From CAISIP01 sp031383745 (lineage in GTDB: Bacteria > Pseudomonadota > Gammaproteobacteria > Burkholderiales > Burkholderiaceae_C): a stretch of DNA of 10,568 nucleotides. The position numbers and the translations under genes are program-made. Shown one piece after another: positions 1-6,785 of this stretch. The stretch spans positions 1 to 10,568 of the forward strand of contig JANMZX010000732.1 of the NCBI GenBank assembly GCA_031383745.1, in the 5' to 3' direction. Every line of letters begins with the position of its first letter. Position 1 is the stretch's first letter. The notes beneath the pieces are model-generated. The model was not told where the DNA came from, made no database searches, and saw only the letters and a list, made by a program, of their open reading frames with translations.

Positions 1-27
1 CACCGGCACCGGGCCCCGCCCCTTTTC

Positions 28-33
28 AGGAGA
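28..33 (+). promoter_or_regulatory. Shine-Dalgarno AGGAGA supporting a TTG start for livH
   Basis: AGGAGA lies 5 nt before TTG at 39. It is the strongest ribosome-binding site near the N-terminus of livH and decides the start, because no ATG lies between it and the conserved N-terminal membrane segment. Confidence 0.75.
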
Positions 34-38
34 CCCAC

Positions 39-908
39 TTGGATCCGACCATCCTCGCAGCGGCCACCATCAATGGCGTCCTGCTGGGCGGCATGTACAC
101 GCTGGTGGCATGCGGCCTGACCCTGATCTACGGCGTGCTGCACATCATCAACTTCGCGCATGGCAGCATGCTGATGCTGGCGATGTTCGGCGTGTATTAC
201 CTGCTGACCAAGCTGGGGCTGGACCCCTACCTGTCGATGCTGGTGATGGTGCCGGTGATGTACCTGTTCGGCTACGCGCTCTACAAGGGGGTGATCGGCC
301 GCCTGTCCAACGGCAAGGACGAGAACATCCTGCTGATCACATTGGGCCTGTCGATCCTTATCGAGAACCTGGCGCTGATGTTCTTCAAGGGGGATTCCCG
401 CACGATCTCGGTGTCTTATTCGGACCGCATGGTCGAACTCGGCCCCACGCTGGTGCCCCTGCCCAAGCTTATCTCCTTCGTGGTCGCGCTGCTGTTGTGC
501 GCCGCGCTGGGGCTGTTCATACAGCGCACCGACACCGGGCGCTCGATCCGTGCCGTGGCCAAGGAGCGTGTGGGCGCGCGGCTGGTGGGCATCGACGTGG
601 AGCGGGTGTTCGCCATCTCCTACGGTATCGGCCTGGCCACGCTCGGCGCCGCGGCCTGCCTGCTGATGCCCATCTTCTACGTGTCGCCCACCATCGGCCA
701 TGTGTTCGTGCTGGTCGCGTTCACCGTGGTGGTGCTCGGCGGCATGGGCAGTTTTGTCGGTGCCGCGGTGGGCGGCCTGATCGTCGGCCTGACCGAGTCC
801 TTCGGCGGGCTGTACCTGGGGGAGAGCCTGGGGCAGATCGGCATCTCGCTGATCTTCATCCTGATCCTGCTGCTGCGCCCGTCCGGGCTGTTTGGGGCCA
901 GGACATGA
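39..908 (+). CDS. livH: Branched-chain amino acid type ABC transporter permease (LivH family)
   Basis: This is one of the two inner-membrane channel subunits of a HAAT-family ABC importer, which takes up branched-chain amino acids or other small amides and carboxylates. The protein has 289 residues, usual for LivH, and is mostly hydrophobic with roughly eight membrane segments. The family N-terminal stretch GLTLIYGVLHIINFAHG lies at residues 26-42. The cytoplasmic coupling loop that contacts the ATPases is visible at about 175-190 (KERVGARLVGIDVERV). The C-terminus ends in the typical LRPSGLFG. The start is TTG at 39, chosen because AGGAGA at 28-33 sits 5 nt upstream; the next in-frame ATG (93) would remove the first membrane segment. 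LivM, LivG and LivF follow in the same direction. The family is certain; the substrate is not, because the binding protein that sets specificity is absent from the window. Confidence 0.95.
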   Translation: MDPTILAAATINGVLLGGMYTLVACGLTLIYGVLHIINFAHGSMLMLAMFGVYYLLTKLGLDPYLSMLVMVPVMYLFGYALYKGVIGRLSNGKDENILLITLGLSILIENLALMFFKGDSRTISVSYSDRMVELGPTLVPLPKLISFVVALLLCAALGLFIQRTDTGRSIRAVAKERVGARLVGIDVERVFAISYGIGLATLGAAACLLMPIFYVSPTIGHVFVLVAFTVVVLGGMGSFVGAAVGGLIVGLTESFGGLYLGESLGQIGISLIFILILLLRPSGLFGART

Positions 909-909
909 C

Positions 910-990
910 GGGCGAAGGCATCCGCGTAAACGCCGCGCCGGGCCGCCCCCGGCGGGCGCGCACCGCAGCCCGGCACGTGAAGGCTGCACC
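910..990 (+). repeat. GC-rich intergenic repeat, copy 1 (livH-livM gap)
   Basis: The 82-nt gap between livH and livM is almost wholly occupied by a repeat found again between the leuC-like and leuD-like genes. It begins GGGCGAAGG (910-918), has a core GCCGCGCCGGGCCGCCCC (932-949) and then GCGCGCACCGCAG (956-968). By hand alignment, 910-968 matches 8116-8174 at about 49 of 59 positions without gaps. From the core to the following ATG the spacing is identical in both places (54 nt from GCCGGGCCG to ATG). GAAGG at 979-983, inside the repeat tail, serves as the probable Shine-Dalgarno of livM. From memory, similar GC-rich elements in front of genes occur in Comamonadaceae genomes; I cannot verify that here. 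Confidence 0.8.
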
Positions 991-1962
991 ATGAACTCGG
1001 TGCTGCAGCCCATCCCCTGGAAGCTCCACCTGTCCGTGCTGGCGGTGGCGATCGCGTTCCCGTTCGTGTTTCCATCAAACTTCATGGTGAACTTCGGCGT
1101 GCTGGCACTGTTCTATGCGTTCATCGGGCAGTCCTGGAACATCTCCGGCGGGTTCGCCGGGCAGTTGTCCTTTGGCCACGTGGCATTTTTCGGCGTCGGC
1201 GCCTATGCCTCCACCATCGTGCAGCTGCGGCTGGGCCTGTCGCCCTGGCTAGGCCTGCCGGCCTCGGCGCTGGCCGGCGCGCTGGTGGGCGGCATCATCG
1301 CGGCGCTGTCGTTCCGCGCCGGGCTCAAGGGCTCCTACTTCGCGCTGATCACTCTGGCCTTCGCCGAAGTGCTGCGCATCGTCGCCAACTCGATCGGCAT
1401 CACCGGCGGCGGCCTGGGCATGCTGATCCCGATGAAGGCCGGCGCGGGCAACTTCCAGTTCGCCGACCGCAGCGGCTTCTACTTCCTGATCCTGGCGCTG
1501 GCGGTGCTGTCGATCGCGCTGGCCGAATGGCTGCGGCGCTCGCGCTTCGGCGCGCAGCTGGCCGCCATCCGCGAGAACGAGGACGCAGCCCGCGCGCTTG
1601 GCATCAACGTGTTCGCCGAAAAGGTCAAGGTGCTGGTGCTGTCGGGTGCCATGGGTGGCCTGGGCGGCTGCTTCTTCGCGCAGTACTTCCTGTACATCGA
1701 CCCCACGATCGTGTTTGGCGTGGACAAGTCGGTCGAGATGCTGCTGGTCAGCATGATCGGTGGCGCCGGCACGGTCTACGGCCCGCTGGTCGGGTCGCTG
1801 CTGCTGGCGCTGGTGAGCGATGTGACGCGCGTGCTGACGCAGGTTCAGGGCCTGTCGCTGGTGCTGTACGGCGCACTGCTGGTGGTCATCATCGCCTACC
1901 TGCCCAACGGCCTGATCGACCTGTTCCGCAGGCGTGCCAAACCCGCCGGGAAGAACGACTGA
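991..1962 (+). CDS. livM: Branched-chain amino acid type ABC transporter permease (LivM family)
   Basis: This is the second inner-membrane channel subunit of the importer and pairs with LivH. From ATG 991 the protein has 323 residues, normal for LivM without the long N-terminal extension of some homologues. The family signature around WNISGGFAGQLSFGHVAFFG lies at 49-68. The coupling loop RENEDAARALGINVFAEKVK, which docks on the ATPases, is at 194-213, and MIGGAGTVYGPLVG at 255-268. The C-terminus is basic and cytoplasmic. An earlier in-frame ATG at 892 overlaps livH and would add 33 Arg/Pro/Gly-rich residues encoded by the intergenic repeat, unlike any LivM N-terminus. The start at 991 is preceded by GAAGG at 979-983 and gives a normal N-terminus. 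The stop overlaps the livG start by one base. Confidence 0.95.
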   Translation: MNSVLQPIPWKLHLSVLAVAIAFPFVFPSNFMVNFGVLALFYAFIGQSWNISGGFAGQLSFGHVAFFGVGAYASTIVQLRLGLSPWLGLPASALAGALVGGIIAALSFRAGLKGSYFALITLAFAEVLRIVANSIGITGGGLGMLIPMKAGAGNFQFADRSGFYFLILALAVLSIALAEWLRRSRFGAQLAAIRENEDAARALGINVFAEKVKVLVLSGAMGGLGGCFFAQYFLYIDPTIVFGVDKSVEMLLVSMIGGAGTVYGPLVGSLLLALVSDVTRVLTQVQGLSLVLYGALLVVIIAYLPNGLIDLFRRRAKPAGKND

Positions 1963-2714
1963 TGCTGCAAGTCACCGGATTGACCAAGATCTTCGGCGGC
2001 CTGCGCGCCGTGGACGACGCCTCGCTGCGTGTCGACGAGGGCCGTATCGTGGCGCTGATCGGGCCCAATGGCGCCGGCAAGACGACGATGTTCGCCTGCA
2101 TCGCGGGCTTCCACCCCATCAACAGCGGGCGTGTCGAGCTGCTGGGCCAGGACATCACCGGACAGCCGGTGCACCGCATCGCCCGCGCCGGCATGGTGCG
2201 CACGTTCCAGATCACGCAGCCGTTTGCCAAGCTCACGGTGCACGAGAACATCGCCGTGGGGGCCTACCAGAAATTCCCCGACCGGCACCAGGCCTGGCAA
2301 CATGCACGCGCCGTCGCACGCCAGGTCGGCATGGACCACCTGCTGGCGCAGCCCGCAGCCGACCTGACCGTGGCCGGGCGCAAGCGGCTCGAACTGGCGC
2401 GCGCGCTGGCCACCTCGCCGCGGCTGCTGCTGCTCGACGAGGTCATGGCCGGTCTCAACCCCAGTGAAATCCTGGAGATCATCGCCATCATCCGCCGCAT
2501 CCGCGACAGCGGCGTGACCGTGCTGCTGATCGAACACGTGATGCACGCGGTGATGAGCCTGTCCGACCACATCTACGTGTTGTCCTACGGCAAGATCATT
2601 GCCCAGGGCAATCCGCAGCAGGTGGTCAACAACCAGGCGGTGGTCGAGGCCTACCTGGGCCGCGGCAGCGCGGTGCCGCCCGCCGACGCGCCGACAGGGG
2701 CCGCGCATGCTTGA
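1962..2714 (+). CDS. livG: Branched-chain amino acid type ABC transporter ATPase (LivG family)
   Basis: This cytoplasmic ATPase powers the importer together with LivF. It has 250 residues. Walker A is GPNGAGKTT at 34-42, the Q-loop glutamine is Q83 in RTFQITQPF, Walker B is LLLLDE at 155-160 followed by VMAGLNP, and the H-loop histidine is H192. The LivG-type insertion between the Q-loop and the signature is present. The signature region reads LTVAGRKRLELARAL (135-149) rather than a canonical LSGGQ; LivG proteins commonly deviate here, so I do not read this as inactivation. The C-terminus has an Ala/Pro-rich tail of about 16 residues. The start ATG 1962 overlaps the livM stop by one base, with GGGAAG at 1948-1953 as Shine-Dalgarno. 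The last 8 bases overlap livF, suggesting translational coupling. Confidence 0.95.
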   Translation: MLQVTGLTKIFGGLRAVDDASLRVDEGRIVALIGPNGAGKTTMFACIAGFHPINSGRVELLGQDITGQPVHRIARAGMVRTFQITQPFAKLTVHENIAVGAYQKFPDRHQAWQHARAVARQVGMDHLLAQPAADLTVAGRKRLELARALATSPRLLLLDEVMAGLNPSEILEIIAIIRRIRDSGVTVLLIEHVMHAVMSLSDHIYVLSYGKIIAQGNPQQVVNNQAVVEAYLGRGSAVPPADAPTGAAHA

Positions 2715-3408
2715 GATACGCCAGCTGCGTGCCGGGTATGGCCATGTCGAGATCCTGCGCGGCATCGATCTGGATGTCGGCCAGGGCGAGATCGTCGCCG
2801 TGCTCGGCAGCAACGGGGTCGGCAAGTCGACCTTGAACAACAACATCTCGGCGCTGTACCGGCCGTTCGCGGGGTCGATCCGCTTCCAGGGCCGGGAACT
2901 GGTGGGCATGAGCTCCTCCGACATCGTCAAACTCGGCGTGATCCATGTGCCCGAGGGACGCCGGGTGTTCCCCAACATGAACGTGCGGGAAAACCTCGAA
3001 CTCGGCAGCCAGGTGCGCGGCCGCGCGCGGCGGGTGCAGAACCTGGACAAGGTGGTGGCGATCTTTCCGCGCCTGAAGGAGCGTTTCGGCCAGTCCGCGG
3101 GCACGCTGTCGGGCGGCGAGCAGCAGATGCTCGCGATCGGCCGCGGCCTGATGTCGGAGCCCGAGTTGCTGATCATGGACGAGCCCTCGCTGGGCCTGTC
3201 CCCGCTGCTTGTGGAAGAGATGTTCGCGCTGATCCAGCGCATGAACCGCGAGGGCCAGTCGATCCTGCTGATGGAACAGAACGCGGTGCAGACGCTGGCG
3301 ATCGCGCACCGCGGCTACATCATCGAAAACGGCGCCGTGGCCATGCAGGGCGCAGCGCAGGACCTTGCGCGCGACCCCGAGCTGCGCCGGAACTACCTGG
3401 GCCTGTAG
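2707..3408 (+). CDS. livF: Branched-chain amino acid type ABC transporter ATPase (LivF family)
   Basis: This is the second cytoplasmic ATPase of the importer, forming the nucleotide-binding pair with LivG. The 233 residues match the usual LivF length. Walker A is GSNGVGKST at 34-42, the signature LSGGE is at 134-138 followed by QQMLAIGRGLM, and Walker B is LLIMDEP at 154-160. The LivF hallmark VPEGRRVFPNMNVRENLELG lies at 81-100. The start ATG 2707 lies inside the end of livG (8-base overlap) with AGGGG at 2696-2700 as ribosome-binding site. An upstream in-frame ATG at 2599 would add 36 Arg-rich residues out of frame with livG and is rejected. The next gene begins 3 nt after the stop, so transporter and enzyme genes are probably co-transcribed. 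Confidence 0.95.
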   Translation: MLEIRQLRAGYGHVEILRGIDLDVGQGEIVAVLGSNGVGKSTLNNNISALYRPFAGSIRFQGRELVGMSSSDIVKLGVIHVPEGRRVFPNMNVRENLELGSQVRGRARRVQNLDKVVAIFPRLKERFGQSAGTLSGGEQQMLAIGRGLMSEPELLIMDEPSLGLSPLLVEEMFALIQRMNREGQSILLMEQNAVQTLAIAHRGYIIENGAVAMQGAAQDLARDPELRRNYLGL

Positions 3409-3411
3409 ACC

Positions 3412-4173
3412 ATGCAGGCCGTGTTTTCCCCCGAGCTGCAGGGCCGCTGCGCCCTGGTCACCGGCGCCGGGTCGGGCATCGGCCTGGCCACGGCCGAGGC
3501 GCTGCAGCGCCAGGGCGCCCGCGTGGCGGCCGTGGTGCAGGACGCGGCGCAGGAAGCGCTGGTGCGGGCGCGGCTGCCGCAGGCCGAAGTGCTGGTGCAG
3601 GACCTGCTGGACGACGCGGCCTGCGCGGCGCTGCCTGCGCGTGCGGCAGCGGCGCTCGGCGGGCTGGACGCGCTGGCCTGCTGCGCCGGCATCTTCTTCA
3701 AGAAGGGATCGGACGACACCAGCCTGCAGGAATGGCGCCAGACTCTGGCGCTCAACCTCGACGCCACCTTCGTGCTGACCCGCGCCGCCATCGCCCACAT
3801 GCGCCGGGCACGCAGCGGCGACGCCAGTGTGGTGGTGATCAGCAGCCAGATCGGCCTGGTCGGGCATGCGCGCGGCGCGGCCTACGCCGCCTCCAAGGCC
3901 GGGCTCAACGGCATGGTGCGGTCGCTCGCGCTGGAATGGGCCGCCGAGGGTGTGCGCATCAATGCGGTCGCGCCGGGGCCGGTGCAGACCGCCATGGTCG
4001 CGCCAACGCTGTCCGACCCGGCGGCGCTGGCGGCGATGCTGCAGAGCATCCCGATGGCACGCCTGGGCCAGCCGGCCGAGATCGGCGAGCTGGTCAGTTT
4101 CCTGCTGTCAGACCGCGCATCGTTCATCACCGGCCAGGTGGTGTGCGCCGACGGCGGATTCACCGCGCGCTGA
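3412..4173 (+). CDS. SDR-family NAD(P)-dependent oxidoreductase
   Basis: This is a classical short-chain dehydrogenase/reductase, predicted cytosolic, that would interconvert an alcohol and a ketone with NAD(P). Its 253 residues are typical. The Rossmann nucleotide-binding motif TGAGSGIG is at 17-24. The catalytic tetrad can be placed at N115 (LALNLDATF), S145 (ISSQIG), Y158 and K162 (YAASK). PGPVQTAM at 188-195 and the C-terminal ADGGFTAR (246-253) are classical FabG-like features. The usual NNAG structural motif reads CCAG at 90-93, a moderate deviation. The sequence does not define the substrate; many such enzymes are annotated 3-oxoacyl-ACP reductase by default. It lies 3 nt after livF and 6 nt before the DUF4387 gene, so it probably oxidises a hydroxy intermediate of the same pathway. 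That last point is inference. Confidence 0.9.
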   Translation: MQAVFSPELQGRCALVTGAGSGIGLATAEALQRQGARVAAVVQDAAQEALVRARLPQAEVLVQDLLDDAACAALPARAAAALGGLDALACCAGIFFKKGSDDTSLQEWRQTLALNLDATFVLTRAAIAHMRRARSGDASVVVISSQIGLVGHARGAAYAASKAGLNGMVRSLALEWAAEGVRINAVAPGPVQTAMVAPTLSDPAALAAMLQSIPMARLGQPAEIGELVSFLLSDRASFITGQVVCADGGFTAR

Positions 4174-4179
4174 ACCGCC

Positions 4180-4497
4180 ATGGCCACGACCGGCACACCC
4201 CTGTCCGCCCTGGCCCACGTGGTGCGCAGCAAGAACGCGGGCCCGACGCAGCTCACCGTGGACATCTTCTTCAACGATGGCGCCGCCTACACGCAAGCAG
4301 CGGCAAGCGCCGGCCTGACGGCGGGCGCGGTGGCGGCCCTCTACGGGCTGGAAGCGGCCGCGGTCCAGCGCCATGCACTGCCGGACATCCTGGCCATGAA
4401 GTTCACGATGCCGCGGCGCGTCGTGGCGGGCTCGCCGGGCGATGGCGACGTGTACGGCGCGCAGCAGCACGCGCCGCTGCTGGGGTTGCGGCTGTGA
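4180..4497 (+). CDS. DUF4387 domain-containing protein
   Basis: This is a small protein of 105 residues consisting of one DUF4387 domain. Recognisable family features are the N-terminal SKNAGPTQLTVDIFF (17-31) and the C-terminal GDVYGAQQHAPLL (89-101). The biochemical role is unknown. The domain is repeatedly encoded beside, and as I recall sometimes fused C-terminally to, AtuA/DUF1446 proteins, and the next gene here is such an AtuA homologue. The small size, lack of membrane segments and pairing suggest a subunit or accessory factor of that protein. The start ATG lies 6 nt after the SDR stop. No strong Shine-Dalgarno is visible, so translation may be coupled to the upstream gene. The family assignment is from motif recognition by eye. 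Confidence 0.85.
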   Translation: MATTGTPLSALAHVVRSKNAGPTQLTVDIFFNDGAAYTQAAASAGLTAGAVAALYGLEAAAVQRHALPDILAMKFTMPRRVVAGSPGDGDVYGAQQHAPLLGLRL

Positions 4498-4555
4498 ACG
4501 CCGGCCATCCACCCGGAGCTGCCGCTAGTGCAGCGCCACGCGCGCAGGCGGCGCC

Positions 4556-5953
4556 ATGACCGCCACCACCCGCCTGCTCGACTCCCACCGCGCGGCGGAT
4601 GGCCCGCTGCGCATCCTGGCGGCTTCGGGGCAACTCGGCTACGGCATCCCGGTGCAGGCGTTCGAGCGTGGCCTGCAGCGCCGCCCGCATCTCATCGGCT
4701 GCGACATGGGCTCGATCGATCCCGGCCCCTACTACCTCGGCTCGGGCGAGATGGCCGCGCCGGCCGTGATGGTGCGGCGCGACCTCGAACTCGTTCTGCT
4801 GGCGGCGCTGGAGCAGGGCATACCGCTGGTGATCGGCAGCGCCGGCACGGCCGGGGCCGGCCCGCAACTCGACGCGACGGTGGCTGTCGTGCGCGATATC
4901 GCGAGCGCCAGGGGCCTGCGCTTTCGCCTGACCACCGTGCGCAGCGACATTGCTCCCTCCCACGTGCTGGACGCGCTGCACCAGGGTGGCCTCGCGTCCA
5001 TCGGCCCCATGCCCCTGCCGTCCGACTCCGAGGTGCTGGCGTGCACCCATATCGTCGGCCAGTGCGGCACCGAGACGCTGGCGCGCGCCCTGCGTGCGCC
5101 CACCGACGTGCTGATCGCCGGGCGCGCCTGCGACACCGCCATATTTGCCGCCCTGCCCTGGATGCTGGGCTACCCGATGGGCCTGTGCCTGCACATGGCC
5201 AAGATCGTCGAATGCACGTCGTTGTGTTGCCGGCCGTCGGGGCGCGACGCCATGCTGGCCGAACTGGACATGGACGGCTTCACGCTGGAGAGCATGAATC
5301 CGATCGCCCACGCCACTCCGGCCTCGGTGGCGGCGCATGCGCTGTACGAGCAGGCCGACCCGCTGGAGGTGGACGAACCGGGTGGCACGCTGCTGCTACA
5401 CACGGCGCGTTACGAGGCGCTGGACGCGCACCGCACCCGCGTCAGCGGCGCGCAGTTCCGCCCGCGCGAGCGCGCCACGCTCAAGGTGGAGGGTGCGTCG
5501 CCGGTCGGCGCACGCTGCGTGCTGCTGGCAGGAGTGGCCGACCCCACAATGCTGGGCCTGCTGCCGCAGGCCATCGCCACGGTCGAGCAGCGTACGCGCG
5601 AGCTGCTGCCCGGGCCGTGGACGCTGCACAGCCACCTCTACGGTCAGGGCGCGGTGCGGCCGCTGCCGCCAGAGCACCACAGCCGGCATGAAGCCGGGCT
5701 GGTGGTCGAATTCATCGCGCCTGACGCGGCACTGGCGCGCGCAGCAGCCGGCGTGTTCAAGCAGAACCTGCTGCACTACGGGTATCCGGGGCGGGTCAGC
5801 ACGGCTGGCAACCTGGCGTTCGCCTTCACCCCGAGCGAGGTCGACGCCGGCATGGCCTACCGTTTCGTGCTCTACCACGTGATGCGCGACGCGCCGCTGG
5901 ACGACATCTTCCGCGTCGAATCGGTCGACGTCGACGGCACCGCCCTGCACTGA
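4556..5953 (+). CDS. AtuA-like protein, DUF1446 (acyclic terpene utilization family)
   Basis: This is a homologue of AtuA, named from acyclic terpene (citronellol/geraniol) utilization in Pseudomonas. The enzymatic function of the DUF1446 domain is not established to my knowledge. The 465-residue protein has the family landmarks ASGQLGYGIP (22-31), IGCDMGSIDPGPYYLGSGE (47-65) and IGSAGTAGAG (93-102). GRACDTAIFAALP and HSHLYGQGAV follow further on. There is no signal peptide or membrane segment. ATG 4556 is the only plausible start: an in-frame TAG at 4526-4528 excludes longer versions, and no later Met precedes the conserved region. The ribosome-binding site is poor. It sits 58 nt after the DUF4387 gene and 7 nt before the regulator. 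Terpene degradation is not implied by the name alone, because none of the other Atu genes (acyl-CoA dehydrogenases, geranyl-CoA carboxylase) are present. Confidence 0.85.
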   Translation: MTATTRLLDSHRAADGPLRILAASGQLGYGIPVQAFERGLQRRPHLIGCDMGSIDPGPYYLGSGEMAAPAVMVRRDLELVLLAALEQGIPLVIGSAGTAGAGPQLDATVAVVRDIASARGLRFRLTTVRSDIAPSHVLDALHQGGLASIGPMPLPSDSEVLACTHIVGQCGTETLARALRAPTDVLIAGRACDTAIFAALPWMLGYPMGLCLHMAKIVECTSLCCRPSGRDAMLAELDMDGFTLESMNPIAHATPASVAAHALYEQADPLEVDEPGGTLLLHTARYEALDAHRTRVSGAQFRPRERATLKVEGASPVGARCVLLAGVADPTMLGLLPQAIATVEQRTRELLPGPWTLHSHLYGQGAVRPLPPEHHSRHEAGLVVEFIAPDAALARAAAGVFKQNLLHYGYPGRVSTAGNLAFAFTPSEVDAGMAYRFVLYHVMRDAPLDDIFRVESVDVDGTALH

Positions 5954-5960
5954 GAGCCGC

Positions 5961-6755
5961 ATGAATCCGGCCCTGCCCCTGCCCAAGTACCACCAGATCT
6001 ACCTGGTGCTGCGCGAGCAGTTGCGCGAGGGCGAGTTCGCCGCCGGGCTGCCGCCCGAAGTCGTGCTGAGCAAGCAGTTCAACGCCGGCCGCGTGACCGT
6101 GCGCCGGGCGCTGGAGCAACTGTCCACCGAAGGCCTGATCATCCGCCAGGCCGGCCGGGGCACGCGCCCCGCCCCGCTGCCCCCAAGCGCGGGCGACGGC
6201 ACGTCGCAGCCCGATGGCAGCGCCAGATCGTCCCGCCTGGCCGGGTTGCTGGAGAAGATCGTCAGCATGAGCCTGCGCACCACCGTCAAGGTGCTCGAAT
6301 GGCGCACCATCGCCGCGCCGCCCGACGTCGCACAGGCGCTGCAGATGCCGGTTGGCGCGAAGGTGAAAAAGGGCGTGCGGCGCCGCAGCCTGGCCGAGGG
6401 GCCGCTGTCGCATATCACCACCTATGTACCCGAAGACCTGGCCAGCGGCTTCGGCCGGATCGAACTGGCGCGCAAGCCGATCCTGCGGCTGCTCGAGGAA
6501 TCCGGGGTCGAGCTCGGTCGGGCGCACCAGACAGTGTCGGCGCGCCAGGCCGATGCGGCCGTCGCCGCCGAACTCGACGTGGCGGTGGGCACCGCCCTGC
6601 TGGCCGTGCGCCGCCTGGTGTTCGACATCCATGAGCGGCCGGTGCAATGGCTGCATGGCCTGTACCGGCCCGACCGTTACGAGTACCAGATGGAGATATC
6701 CCAGGTCGGCAGCAGCAACGCGACAATCTCGGTCAAGGAGAACCTGTCGGGCTGA
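5961..6755 (+). CDS. GntR-family transcriptional regulator with UTRA ligand domain (HutC/FarR type)
   Basis: This DNA-binding regulator of 264 residues probably senses a pathway metabolite and controls this cluster. The N-terminal winged helix covers about 8-70. The recognition region reads KQFNAGRVTVRRALEQL (38-54), followed by the wing GLIIRQAGRGTRPA (58-71). A Pro/Ser-rich linker runs to about 92. The UTRA domain covers about 100-245 and shows the subgroup pattern of a late Arg-rich strand (LLAVRRLVFD) and DRYEYQM. Two details are unusual: the segment between helix 1 and LPPE is about two residues shorter than the usual GxYxPGxxLPSE, and the common VSRxTVR reads AGRVTVR. It begins 7 nt after atuA and ends 30 nt before the leuC-like gene, so it is probably co-transcribed with its targets. 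I cannot identify an operator. Confidence 0.9.
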   Translation: MNPALPLPKYHQIYLVLREQLREGEFAAGLPPEVVLSKQFNAGRVTVRRALEQLSTEGLIIRQAGRGTRPAPLPPSAGDGTSQPDGSARSSRLAGLLEKIVSMSLRTTVKVLEWRTIAAPPDVAQALQMPVGAKVKKGVRRRSLAEGPLSHITTYVPEDLASGFGRIELARKPILRLLEESGVELGRAHQTVSARQADAAVAAELDVAVGTALLAVRRLVFDIHERPVQWLHGLYRPDRYEYQMEISQVGSSNATISVKENLSG

Positions 6756-6785
6756 TTCGCGGCGCAGCATCCCCCCAGCAAACGC

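Noticed and set aside
11..26. Possible small terminator: GGGC-CCC-GCCC followed by C and TTTT before livH
   Set aside because: A 4-bp stem and only four T residues are too weak, and the sequence to the left is outside the window. It may belong to the upstream gene but cannot be judged.
892..990. Upstream ATG start for livM at 892
   Set aside because: The extension would be Arg/Pro/Gly-rich sequence read from the intergenic repeat and overlap livH. ATG 991 has GAAGG 7 nt upstream and gives a normal LivM N-terminus.
1896..3867. Minus-strand open frames of over 400 codons opposite livG, livF and the SDR gene, and a similar one at 6798-8093
   Set aside because: No family motifs, low-complexity composition, and complete overlap with well-supported plus-strand genes.
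4498..4555. Search for a promoter or regulatory site in the 58-nt gap before atuA
   Set aside because: No -10/-35 pair, palindrome or strong ribosome-binding site was seen; GC-rich with no match to the intergenic repeat.
4556..5953. Assignment of the cluster to acyclic terpene degradation on the basis of AtuA homology
   Set aside because: None of the other hallmark genes (geranyl-CoA carboxylase subunits, citronellyl-CoA dehydrogenases) are in the window, and DUF1446 proteins occur in many unrelated contexts.
6756..6785. Search for a GntR operator in the 30-nt gap after the regulator
   Set aside because: No inverted repeat found. The run of C residues at 6771-6776 is not a recognised signal.
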